DNA from: Aurantiacibacter luteus
GTDB taxonomy: Bacteria; Pseudomonadota; Alphaproteobacteria; Sphingomonadales; Sphingomonadaceae
Length of the DNA stretch: 64,000 nucleotides
Direction: 5' to 3'
Assembly: GCF_001010945.1 (NCBI RefSeq)
Contig: NZ_LBHB01000001.1
Span: 1,116,001-1,180,000 of the forward strand
This document shows, piece after piece, positions 37,440-44,013 of this stretch. The notes below the pieces were generated by a model that saw nothing but the letters and a program-made list of their open reading frames with translations, did not search any database and was not told the DNA's origin. Every line of letters starts with the position of its first letter. The stretch's first letter is position 1. Both the position numbers and the translations under genes were made by a program.

Positions 37440-37945
37440 GACTCGGTGGTCAGGCGCATTCTCCAATCATCGAAGACGGAAACGTCCCCGCCACGAAGGA
37501 TCGCCTGCCGATCCGGATACAGGGAGGACGCTGAAAGTCCGAGACGCGATGACGTAAAGGTCATGGTGGAGGAAAGCGCGGACAAGCCATCTCTTCGGAG
37601 AGCGCAGACCAAGCGGACCGTTGAAACCAAGAGTTTTCGCCATCGGACAGGCCGGATGAAGCATCCGGTGCCGAGGAACTGGAGACATTTCGGTGTCGAA
37701 GGGGACGCTTGAGGCACCAGGTGGCCAAACCGGTCTCGGACAGGACAGATGACAGAGCTGAGGGCCTTCGGGCACTCGCTGGTCGGAAGACCTGCTCCGG
37801 CACCGGCGCGAGCGCCGGGCGACATAACCGGACGCAACCGGGCCTTCGGGCAACGGAACGATCGGTGACACGCCAGGCGATAAGCGTCTCTTCGGAGGCC
37901 CACCGCCGGTGAGAGTGGGGTCGGTAGCGATACCGGCCCCATTTC
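37440..37945 (+). ncRNA. Candidate large structured noncoding RNA
   Basis: No credible protein gene covers this 500-base region; the short ORFs in it have no conserved-looking sequence. It can form a series of compact local hairpins, and these favour the plus strand: GACG-GAAA-CGTC (37475-37486), GGATCG/CGATCC (37498-37514), GGAC/GTCC (37526-37540), ATGAC/GTCAT (37549-37564), TCTC-TTCG-GAGA (37590-37601), CCGGATG/CATCCGG (37654-37670 region), GACAT-TTCG-GTGTC, GAG.GCC-TTCG-GGC.CTC (~37759-37777), GGTC-GGAA-GACC (37781-37792), CCGGCG/CGCCGG (37803-37818), GCC-TTCG-GGC (~37840-37853) and GTCTC-TTCG-GAGGC (37884-37898). Four have canonical C(UUCG)G loops and several have GNRA loops, seen only in the plus orientation. 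A possible long-range closing helix pairs CTCGGTGG (37442-37449) with CCACC...GAG (37900-37913). A terminator ends it. The 5' end is not certain. Confidence 0.7.
37916..37945 (+). terminator. Intrinsic terminator of the structured RNA
   Basis: An 11-bp stem (TGGGGTCGGTA / TACCGGCCCCA) capped by a GCGA (GNRA) loop and followed by TTTCTCTGTCT. It lies 30 bases past the last tetraloop hairpin and has a T-rich tail only on the plus strand, marking the 3' end of a plus-strand transcript that is not argG (its stop is almost 600 bases away). Confidence 0.88.
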
Positions 37946-38153
37946 TCTGTCTGCGCGCTGTTCGACCGCCTGTTTGCCGTTGTTGTTAGGGCGAGTCGCG
38001 GAGCAAACTGCGCCTGTCGCGCCTGAACAACCGTTCATATTCCCGCAGCTCGCCGCATTATCGCCCCATTGTCGCGCCCAAGCGAGCCCAGCCAGCGACG
38101 AGCCGAGTGGCAGGTTTGGAACTGGTAAGGTTCGCTGGCTATTGGCCCCGCCC

Positions 38154-38729
38154 ATGGACGGAAAAGCTATTCTCCGCCGCACGGCGCCTCGCCTTGCTGC
38201 AGCCCTCGCAGGGCTCGCCCTGATCGCGGCCACCGGCACCGGTCATGCCGAGGACGAGCGCGCGCCCGCGCCCGCCGCCTCTATCGCTGCCGCTGCTGCC
38301 GCAACCCCCGTCTTCGTGCCCAGCGAGGAAGCCGCCTTCGAGGAAGCCTTTGCCGCATTCGACGCGCCGGTGGAGCCGCTACTGCCCGGGCACGCCGTGG
38401 ACATCACCGAAGTCGAGCCCGCAGTGGATGCGGCTACCACCCTCGACAGCGGCGTTGCTTCCTATTATGCCGACCGCTTCAACGGCCGCCGCACCGCCAG
38501 CGGCGAGACCTTCAGCAACCGCGAGCTGACCGCCGCGCACCGCACCCTGCCCTTCGGCAGCCGCGTGCGCGTGACGAACCCGCGTACGGGCGACAGCGTG
38601 GTCGTTCGCATCAACGATCGCGGCCCCTTCTCAGGCAATCGCACCATCGACCTCAGCCGCGCTGCGGCAGAGCAGGTCGGCATCGTGCGCGCGGGCCACG
38701 GCACTGTGGAGCTGGCGCTGCTCGACTGA
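38154..38729 (+). CDS. rlpA: Septal ring lytic transglycosylase / RlpA-like protein
   Basis: A 191-residue exported protein with a twin-arginine/Sec-like N-terminus and an Ala-rich linker, then a C-terminal double-psi beta-barrel (DPBB) domain: [34 protein letters not shown] and [10 protein letters not shown] with the catalytic-type Asp. RlpA proteins cleave denuded peptidoglycan strands at the septum; no SPOR domain is present here. ATG 38154 ([12 protein letters not shown]) was chosen because the sequence upstream is the RNA-gene trailer with no protein-like composition. Confidence 0.88.
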   Translation: MDGKAILRRTAPRLAAALAGLALIAATGTGHAEDERAPAPAASIAAAAAATPVFVPSEEAAFEEAFAAFDAPVEPLLPGHAVDITEVEPAVDAATTLDSGVASYYADRFNGRRTASGETFSNRELTAAHRTLPFGSRVRVTNPRTGDSVVVRINDRGPFSGNRTIDLSRAAAEQVGIVRAGHGTVELALLD

Positions 38730-38750
38730 GCCGGCGCGCCCGCCCTCGCC

Positions 38751-39383
38751 TCACATTTTCAGTTCGCTCACGTCGCGCAGGCTGCCGATCGTGCCGCGCG
38801 GCCAGGTGTTGAAGGCGATCGAGTAGCGGTTTTCGTCCGACAGGTTCTGTTCGACGTAGTGCAGAAGCGCGCTCGAGAACAGGATCAGGTCGCCTTCCTT
38901 CGGCACCACGGCGTTGCGCGGCGCATTGTAAATGTTCGTCCGGTCGGTCCCCACCTGCATCTCGATCTGCCGATAGCCACTAAACCGCTCAAAGATCATG
39001 TTGCCCGGCGGATCGGGCATGGGCGCGTAATAGAGCGAGCCGCTGATGAGCGAGTTCGAGTGCGTGTGCCCGTGCATACCCACGCCCGGTGGATTGATCA
39101 GCGACCAGCTCTGGGTCACCTCGAGCCGGTGCGCGATCCCCATCACCTCGCGCGCGTAGACCGCGAGCGCCTCGGCCACAGCGGCCTTCACGCTCGCCAT
39201 CTCGGGCCTCTCGAACAGGTAGAGTTCCTGCGAGATCTGGTTCACCTGGTTCTCGTTCATCGCCAGGCTCTTCACGAACTTGACCTGCCTGGGGCTGATC
39301 GCGTGCTTCAGGTTCATGACGAAATACGGCTCCGCGAAAAGCGGCTTCACCGTGTATTCCGGCGCCTTCCTGGCGGTGGTCAT
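38751..39383 (-). CDS. Putative 2OG-Fe(II) oxygenase family protein
   Basis: A 210-residue cytosolic protein of the TIGR02466-like 2-oxoglutarate/iron oxygenase group. The HxD/HxH-type motif is seen in GMHGHTHSNSLISGSLYY, with a distal His and Arg in LLHYVEQN...ENRYSIAFN. The full iron facial triad is therefore plausible, but substrates of this group are unknown. It follows uvrA on the same strand with a 94-base gap and could be co-transcribed with it. Confidence 0.82.
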   Translation of the reverse strand: MTTARKAPEYTVKPLFAEPYFVMNLKHAISPRQVKFVKSLAMNENQVNQISQELYLFERPEMASVKAAVAEALAVYAREVMGIAHRLEVTQSWSLINPPGVGMHGHTHSNSLISGSLYYAPMPDPPGNMIFERFSGYRQIEMQVGTDRTNIYNAPRNAVVPKEGDLILFSSALLHYVEQNLSDENRYSIAFNTWPRGTIGSLRDVSELKM

Positions 39384-39476
39384 GCGAGGGTCCCGTCCTG
39401 CTGGTGTCTGGCGCTGCCATAAAGGCTGGGGGGAGCGGGACGCAAGGTCCCCGCTGACCCGGGGCGAAGCGCCCTC

Positions 39477-42404
39477 CTACTCGGCCGCCTCGACCTGTCG
39501 ATCCAGCAGGGGCGCCATGTACTGGCCGGTGAAGCTGCGCGGGTTCCGTGCCACGTCCTCCGGCGTCCCCTCCGCCACGATTTCCCCGCCGCGCACGCCG
39601 CCCTCGGGGCCGAGGTCGACGATCCAGTCCGCCGTCTTGATCACGTCGAGGTTGTGCTCGATCACCACCACGCTGTTGCCCTGATCGACCAGCCGCTGGA
39701 GCACCTCGAGCAGCTTGCGCACGTCCTCGAAATGCAGGCCGGTGGTCGGCTCGTCGAGAATGTAGAGCGTCTGTCCGGTGCTGCGGCGGCTCAGTTCCTT
39801 GGCGAGTTTCACGCGCTGCGCCTCGCCGCCCGACAGGGTCGTCGCCTGCTGGCCGACCTTGACATAGCCGAGACCGACTTCGTTCAGCATGTGCATCTTG
39901 TCGCGGATCGGGGGTACGGCCTTGAAGAAGCTCTCGGCGTCCTCGATCGTCATGTCGAGCACGTCGGCGATGGAGAGGCCCTTGAACTTCACCTCCAGCG
40001 TTTCGCGGTTGTACCGCTTGCCGCCGCATTCCTCGCAGGTGACGTAGACGTCGGGCAGGAAGTGCATCTCGATCTTGATGAGTCCGTCGCCCTGGCACGC
40101 CTCGCACCGGCCGCCCTTGACGTTGAAGCTGAAGCGTCCGGGCTTGTAGCCACGCGCCTGGCTCTCGGGCAGGCCCGCAAACCAGTCGCGGATCTGCGTA
40201 AAGGCGCCGGTGTAGGTGGCGGGGTTGGAGCGCGGGGTGCGGCCGATGGGCGACTGGTCGATCTCGATGACCTTGTCGCAGTATTCGAGGCCGGTCACCT
40301 TGTCGTGCGCGCCCGCCACCACGCGCGCCCCGTTCAGCGTGCGCGCGGCCGAGGCGTAGAGCGTGTCGATGGTGAAGCTGGACTTGCCGCTGCCCGATAC
40401 GCCCGTGATGCAGGTAAAGGTGCCGAGCGGGATCGAGGCGGTCACGCCCTTGAGATTGTTCGCTCGGGCATTGTGCACCGTCAGCTTGTGGCCGTTTCCC
40501 TTGCGCCGCTTGGCCGGGACGGCGATCTCGCGCGTGCCGTTGAGATAGGCGGCGGTGAGCGACTTCTTGCTCTTCAGCACCTGCTTCAGCGTGCCCTGCG
40601 CCACCACCTCGCCGCCGTGCACGCCCGCGCCGGGGCCGAGATCGACCACGTGGTCGGCCTGTCGAATGGCATCCTCGTCGTGCTCGACCACGATCACCGT
40701 GTTGCCGAGATCGCGCAGGCGCTTGAGGGTTTCCAGCAGGCGGTCGTTGTCGCGCTGGTGGAGGCCGATGCTCGGCTCGTCCAGCACGTAGAGCACGCCT
40801 GACAGGCCGCTGCCGATCTGGCTGGCGAGGCGGATGCGCTGGCTCTCGCCGCCAGACAGCGTGCCGCTGGTACGGTCGAGGTTGAGGTAATCGAGCCCGA
40901 CGTTGTCGAGGAAGCCCAGCCGCTCGTTGATTTCCTTGAGGATGGCGCGGGCGATCTGGTTCTGCGTGTCGGTCAGCTGGTCCGGCAGGGCGAGGAACCA
41001 GTCCTTGGCCGCGGAAACGCTCATCTTGGTGGGCACGGCAATGTCGGTCGCGCCAGCGCCCTGCCCCACCTTTACCGCCAAGGCCTTTTCGTTGAGCCGC
41101 TTGCCGCCGCAGGTCTCGCACGGCTGCGCGGTCTGGAACTTGGCCAGCTCCTCCTGCATCCAGGCGCTCTCGGTCTGCGCCATGCGGCGGTTGAGGTTGC
41201 CGATCACGCCCTCGAACGGCTTGTTGACCGTGTATTGCTTGCGCCCGTCCTTGAAGGTCAGCGGCACGCGGCGGCCCTTGGTGCCATGCAGGATGACGTC
41301 CTGTTGCTCGGCGCTGAGGTCGGCCCAGCGGGTATCGAGACTGAAGCCGTACTCCTTCGCCAGACTGCCGAGAACCTGCATGTAATAGGGCGACGGCGGG
41401 TTGCTCTTGGCCCATGGCACCACGGCGCCCTTCTTCAGCGTCAGGTCCTCGTTGGGGACGACGAGCTGGGGGTCGAACAGCTGCTTTTCCCCGATGCCGT
41501 CGCAGGTCGGGCAGGCACCTTGCGGGGCGTTGAAGGAGAACAGCCGCGGCTCGACCTCCTCGATGGTGAAGCCGCTGACGGGGCAGGCGAACTTCTCGGA
41601 GAACACGATGCGGTTGGCGGGAAGGCCCGCCCCCTTCATCGCGCCGCCGCCCTCGGCTTCGCCCTCGCGACCCGGCACAACGCCGTCCGCCAGGTCGAGG
41701 TAGACCAGCCCTTCGGCCAGCTTCAGCGCCTGCTCGAAACTGTCGGCCAGCCGCGTTTCGATGCCTTCGCGCACGGCGATGCGGTCGACCACCACCTCGA
41801 TGTCGTGCTTGAATTTCTTGTCGAGCGCGGGGGCTTCCTCGATCGCGTAGAACTCGCCGTCCACGCGCACGCGGGTGAAGCCGGCCTTTTGCCACTCGGC
41901 CAGCTCGCGCCGGTATTCGCCCTTGCGCCCGCGCACCACGGGGGCGAGCAGGTAGGCGCGCGTGCCTTCGGGCAGGGCCATCACCCTGTCGACCATGTTG
42001 CTAACGGTCTGCGCCTCGATCGGCAGGCCGGTGGCGGGGCTGTAAGGCACGCCCACCCGCGCCCACAGCAGGCGCATGTAGTCGTAGATCTCGGTAACGG
42101 TCGCCACGGTGGAGCGCGGATTGCGGCTCGTCGTCTTCTGCTCGATGCTGATGGCCGGGCTGAGGCCATCGATGTGCTCGACATCGGGCTTCTGCATCAT
42201 CTCGAGGAACTGGCGCGCATAGGCGCTCAAGCTCTCGACATAGCGCCGCTGCCCTTCGGCATAGATCGTGTCGAAGGCGAGCGAGCTCTTGCCGCTGCCC
42301 GACAGACCAGTGATCACGATCAGCGCATCGCGCGGCAAGGTGATGTCGATGCCCTTGAGGTTGTGCTCGCGGGCACCCTTCACGGTAATGTTGCTGAGTG
42401 CCAT
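39477..42404 (-). CDS. uvrA: UvrABC excinuclease subunit A
   Basis: UvrA is the damage-recognition ATPase of nucleotide excision repair. The 975-residue product has two ABC ATPase modules, Walker [15 protein letters not shown] near residue 30 and [14 protein letters not shown] near residue 660, the signature LSGGE(A/S)QR in both halves, and zinc-binding Cys clusters ([32 protein letters not shown]). The usual CETCGG... insertion domain is present. A LexA-type box lies about 83 bases before the start at 42487-42501. Confidence 0.97.
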   Translation of the reverse strand: MALSNITVKGAREHNLKGIDITLPRDALIVITGLSGSGKSSLAFDTIYAEGQRRYVESLSAYARQFLEMMQKPDVEHIDGLSPAISIEQKTTSRNPRSTVATVTEIYDYMRLLWARVGVPYSPATGLPIEAQTVSNMVDRVMALPEGTRAYLLAPVVRGRKGEYRRELAEWQKAGFTRVRVDGEFYAIEEAPALDKKFKHDIEVVVDRIAVREGIETRLADSFEQALKLAEGLVYLDLADGVVPGREGEAEGGGAMKGAGLPANRIVFSEKFACPVSGFTIEEVEPRLFSFNAPQGACPTCDGIGEKQLFDPQLVVPNEDLTLKKGAVVPWAKSNPPSPYYMQVLGSLAKEYGFSLDTRWADLSAEQQDVILHGTKGRRVPLTFKDGRKQYTVNKPFEGVIGNLNRRMAQTESAWMQEELAKFQTAQPCETCGGKRLNEKALAVKVGQGAGATDIAVPTKMSVSAAKDWFLALPDQLTDTQNQIARAILKEINERLGFLDNVGLDYLNLDRTSGTLSGGESQRIRLASQIGSGLSGVLYVLDEPSIGLHQRDNDRLLETLKRLRDLGNTVIVVEHDEDAIRQADHVVDLGPGAGVHGGEVVAQGTLKQVLKSKKSLTAAYLNGTREIAVPAKRRKGNGHKLTVHNARANNLKGVTASIPLGTFTCITGVSGSGKSSFTIDTLYASAARTLNGARVVAGAHDKVTGLEYCDKVIEIDQSPIGRTPRSNPATYTGAFTQIRDWFAGLPESQARGYKPGRFSFNVKGGRCEACQGDGLIKIEMHFLPDVYVTCEECGGKRYNRETLEVKFKGLSIADVLDMTIEDAESFFKAVPPIRDKMHMLNEVGLGYVKVGQQATTLSGGEAQRVKLAKELSRRSTGQTLYILDEPTTGLHFEDVRKLLEVLQRLVDQGNSVVVIEHNLDVIKTADWIVDLGPEGGVRGGEIVAEGTPEDVARNPRSFTGQYMAPLLDRQVEAAE

Positions 42405-42486
42405 GTCGGTCCAAGTGGGGGCTTGCGGGGGGCTATTCCAGAGGGGCGCATGACTTCAGTCTGCCGCACCCCGGCGAAGCTCCCAT

Positions 42487-42501
42487 GTTCCGCAAATGTT
42501 C
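42487..42501 (-). promoter_or_regulatory. LexA (SOS) box of uvrA
   Basis: The sequence GTTCCGCAAATGTTC (plus strand) is an exact GTTC-N7-GTTC LexA operator, in the gap upstream of uvrA, about 83 bases from its start. Read in the direction of uvrA it is GAAC-N7-GAAC. Together with the recA box it shows the same regulon. Confidence 0.8.
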
Positions 42502-42581
42502 GCGCAGGTCAAGGCTGCTGACATAGTCAGCGGCGCACCGGCCGTCGTCTCACGTCATAGCCGCCAGACACTTTGCGAAGA

Positions 42582-42609
42582 CTTAAGCCCCTACCGTAGA
42601 AATACGGTA
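42582..42609 (+). promoter_or_regulatory. Shared motif CTTAA-N7-CCGTAGAA, copy 1
   Basis: Upstream of the response regulator gene: CTTAA (42582-42586), seven bases, then CCGTAGAA (42594-42601). It overlaps the perfect palindrome TACCGTA-GAAA-TACGGTA (42592-42609), a plausible dimer site. The same composite motif recurs at 43324-43343. Function inferred only. Confidence 0.5.
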
Positions 42610-42683
42610 ATGGAAACCTTTTAGTGCGCGCAAACGTTTGTTCTTGAAGCTAAATTACAAATTTTATGTATTTCAGGATCAGA

Positions 42684-43328
42684 ATGGAGCCAAACGTGTG
42701 GATCTACATCGTCGAGGGGGACGAAACCGACAAGGATCGCATTGTTCAGATCGTAGCAGGCCGAAACGCCCAGACACGATGGTTCTCCGACGCGGCATCG
42801 TTTCTCTCGCAATGTTCCGCGCTGCCCGTCGGTATCGTCGTCATCGACATTTGCCTGCCGGACTTGGACGGACTTGAACTCCAGAAGCAGGTCAATCGCG
42901 ATTGCGAACGAAGCCACAAGGTCGTCATGCTCGCCGGAGACTGCGACATCAGCGATGCGGTGGCAGCCATGCGAGAGGGCGCGATCGACTTTCTTAAAAA
43001 GCCCATCCGCCGCGCCGAACTTCTCGATGCCATCGTCCGCGCAGAAATGGCGATTTCGGAGCAGCAGCAGGCCGCGCGCCGGGAGAGGCAGCAGGACCGC
43101 GTGATGACCGGCCTGACGGAACGAGAGATTGACGTGCTTAAAGCCTCTGCCCTCGGGCAGTCGAGCAAGCAAGTAGCCCATGCGCTCGACCTCAGCACCC
43201 GAACGGTGGAGATGCACCGGTCGAACATCATCAGGAAACTGGGTGTGCCTAACTTCGCCAGTGCGCTCGTGCTCTACGCATCTACCGGCACTGCGGCATC
43301 AAATATAACACGGTTAAAAACTGCTTAA
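42684..43328 (+). CDS. Response regulator with atypical receiver and LuxR-type HTH (FixJ-like)
   Basis: A 214-residue regulator: N-terminal receiver with phospho-acceptor candidate Asp55 (IDICLPDLDG) and Lys (FLKKPI), then a LuxR/FixJ-type HTH (LTEREIDVLKASALGQSSKQVAHALDLSTRTVEMHRSNI). The acidic pocket is incomplete (VEGDE instead of VDDDE; the second acid is Gly12), and the conserved switch Thr is replaced (VVMLAGD rather than VIxLTGH). It may work without classical phosphorylation. I prefer ATG 42684, which has AGGA at 42674-42677; an ATG at 42666 has no RBS. Neighbours are the GAF-like ORF and the adhesin. Confidence 0.88.
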   Translation: MEPNVWIYIVEGDETDKDRIVQIVAGRNAQTRWFSDAASFLSQCSALPVGIVVIDICLPDLDGLELQKQVNRDCERSHKVVMLAGDCDISDAVAAMREGAIDFLKKPIRRAELLDAIVRAEMAISEQQQAARRERQQDRVMTGLTEREIDVLKASALGQSSKQVAHALDLSTRTVEMHRSNIIRKLGVPNFASALVLYASTGTAASNITRLKTA

Positions 43329-43343
43329 AGATCTGCCGTAGAA
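43324..43343 (+). promoter_or_regulatory. Shared motif CTTAA-N7-CCGTAGAA, copy 2
   Basis: Overlaps the regulator's stop codon and precedes the GAF-like ORF and adhesin: CTTAA (43324-43328), seven bases, CCGTAGAA (43336-43343). A further partial match (TGCCGTATTAAAATA) lies at about 43374-43388. Same spacing as copy 1, so both may be bound by one regulator, most simply the one encoded between them. Confidence 0.5.
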
Positions 43344-43393
43344 TTCTCACTAAAATCCCGCATCACGAAGTTTTGCCGTATTAAAATACTCGC

Positions 43394-43978
43394 CTGATTA
43401 AGCCCCTTTTCTCATTACCGAAATTCGTTCGGTCGGAGAAGTATGGCCATGATAGCGACCTTCGTTACTATTCCAGTGAGCCGGAATGTACGGCATTTAA
43501 CCGGACGTCGTTCCTTGTAGATGGCCAGGTCGATTTCTGGGCAAACCTGCTCTGCCTGGTCAAGGCGACATATGGATCGACCTGCGCAGCCTTCGTCTGC
43601 GTCGACGAAGTAGGCTTCGAGATTCTCCACGCCGCCTCGCTCGAGGAGGGGGCTGCATGCAGGCAACTGCAATGGGCGGGCGATTTCATCGCCGCTCTCC
43701 GGTCCTCTCCGAACGTGCAGAAGGCCGTGTTCCACGACAAATGGATAGGGCTTCGCCTGCGCTATCGGGTCGAATGGCCCACCATCTTCCTGGTCCTCGA
43801 CCATGCGACCACGGACCGACGCGACCTGCCCGACACTACGATGCTTTACCGCGCCGAGAAGATCGCCCGCGATCACCTCGCGCTGAGCCGGAAATACCGT
43901 CATCTGCGACGAGGATTCAAATGCCAGGGCGTCGCCCTTCGGCACGCGCAGGCGGCATTACGCAAGGACTGGGAATGA
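43394..43978 (+). CDS. GAF-domain-like protein without a normal start codon
   Basis: An open frame from 43385 to 43978 encodes a protein-like sequence of about 194 residues: a Tyr/Asp/Glu-rich N-terminus (SEKYGHDSDLRYYSSEPE), then a GAF-like fold with LLCLVKATYGSTCAAFVCVD, FHDKWIGLRLRYRVEWPTIFLVLDH and a basic tail. Third-position GC is high, as in neighbouring genes. But in this frame no ATG, GTG or TTG exists before GTG 43715; only CTG (43394) or ATT (43397) are available. An ATG with a good SD (GGAG, ATG 43443) is in another frame and gives just 25 residues. So either an unusual start, programmed shift, or sequence error. GAF ligands unknown. Confidence 0.62.
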   Translation: MIKPLFSLPKFVRSEKYGHDSDLRYYSSEPECTAFNRTSFLVDGQVDFWANLLCLVKATYGSTCAAFVCVDEVGFEILHAASLEEGAACRQLQWAGDFIAALRSSPNVQKAVFHDKWIGLRLRYRVEWPTIFLVLDHATTDRRDLPDTTMLYRAEKIARDHLALSRKYRHLRRGFKCQGVALRHAQAALRKDWE

Positions 43979-44013
43979 TCCGCCCAACTCTCCCAAGAAG
44001 AAAGGAATATGAT

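Noticed and set aside
37410-37912. Short protein ORFs in the RNA region (e.g. 37410-37712, 37709-37912)
   Set aside because: No RBS, no recognisable sequence, atypical composition, and they cross hairpin stems.
37440-37945. RNase P RNA (a GAGGAAAG segment at ~37569 resembles its conserved region I)
   Set aside because: The match stops after eight bases; other universally conserved P RNA blocks (ACAGAACCC, GGGTGAAA-type) are missing.
37440-37945. tmRNA or SRP RNA
   Set aside because: No alphaproteobacterial tag sequence, CCA end, or SRP tetraloop core is seen.
38989-41895. 968-aa minus-strand ORF overlapping uvrA
   Set aside because: Out-of-frame shadow of uvrA, Arg/Gly-rich low-complexity sequence.
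43415-43945. 176-aa minus-strand ORF opposite the GAF-like frame
   Set aside because: It has an ATG but its sequence has no domain character; the plus frame has GAF-like sequence and high third-position GC.
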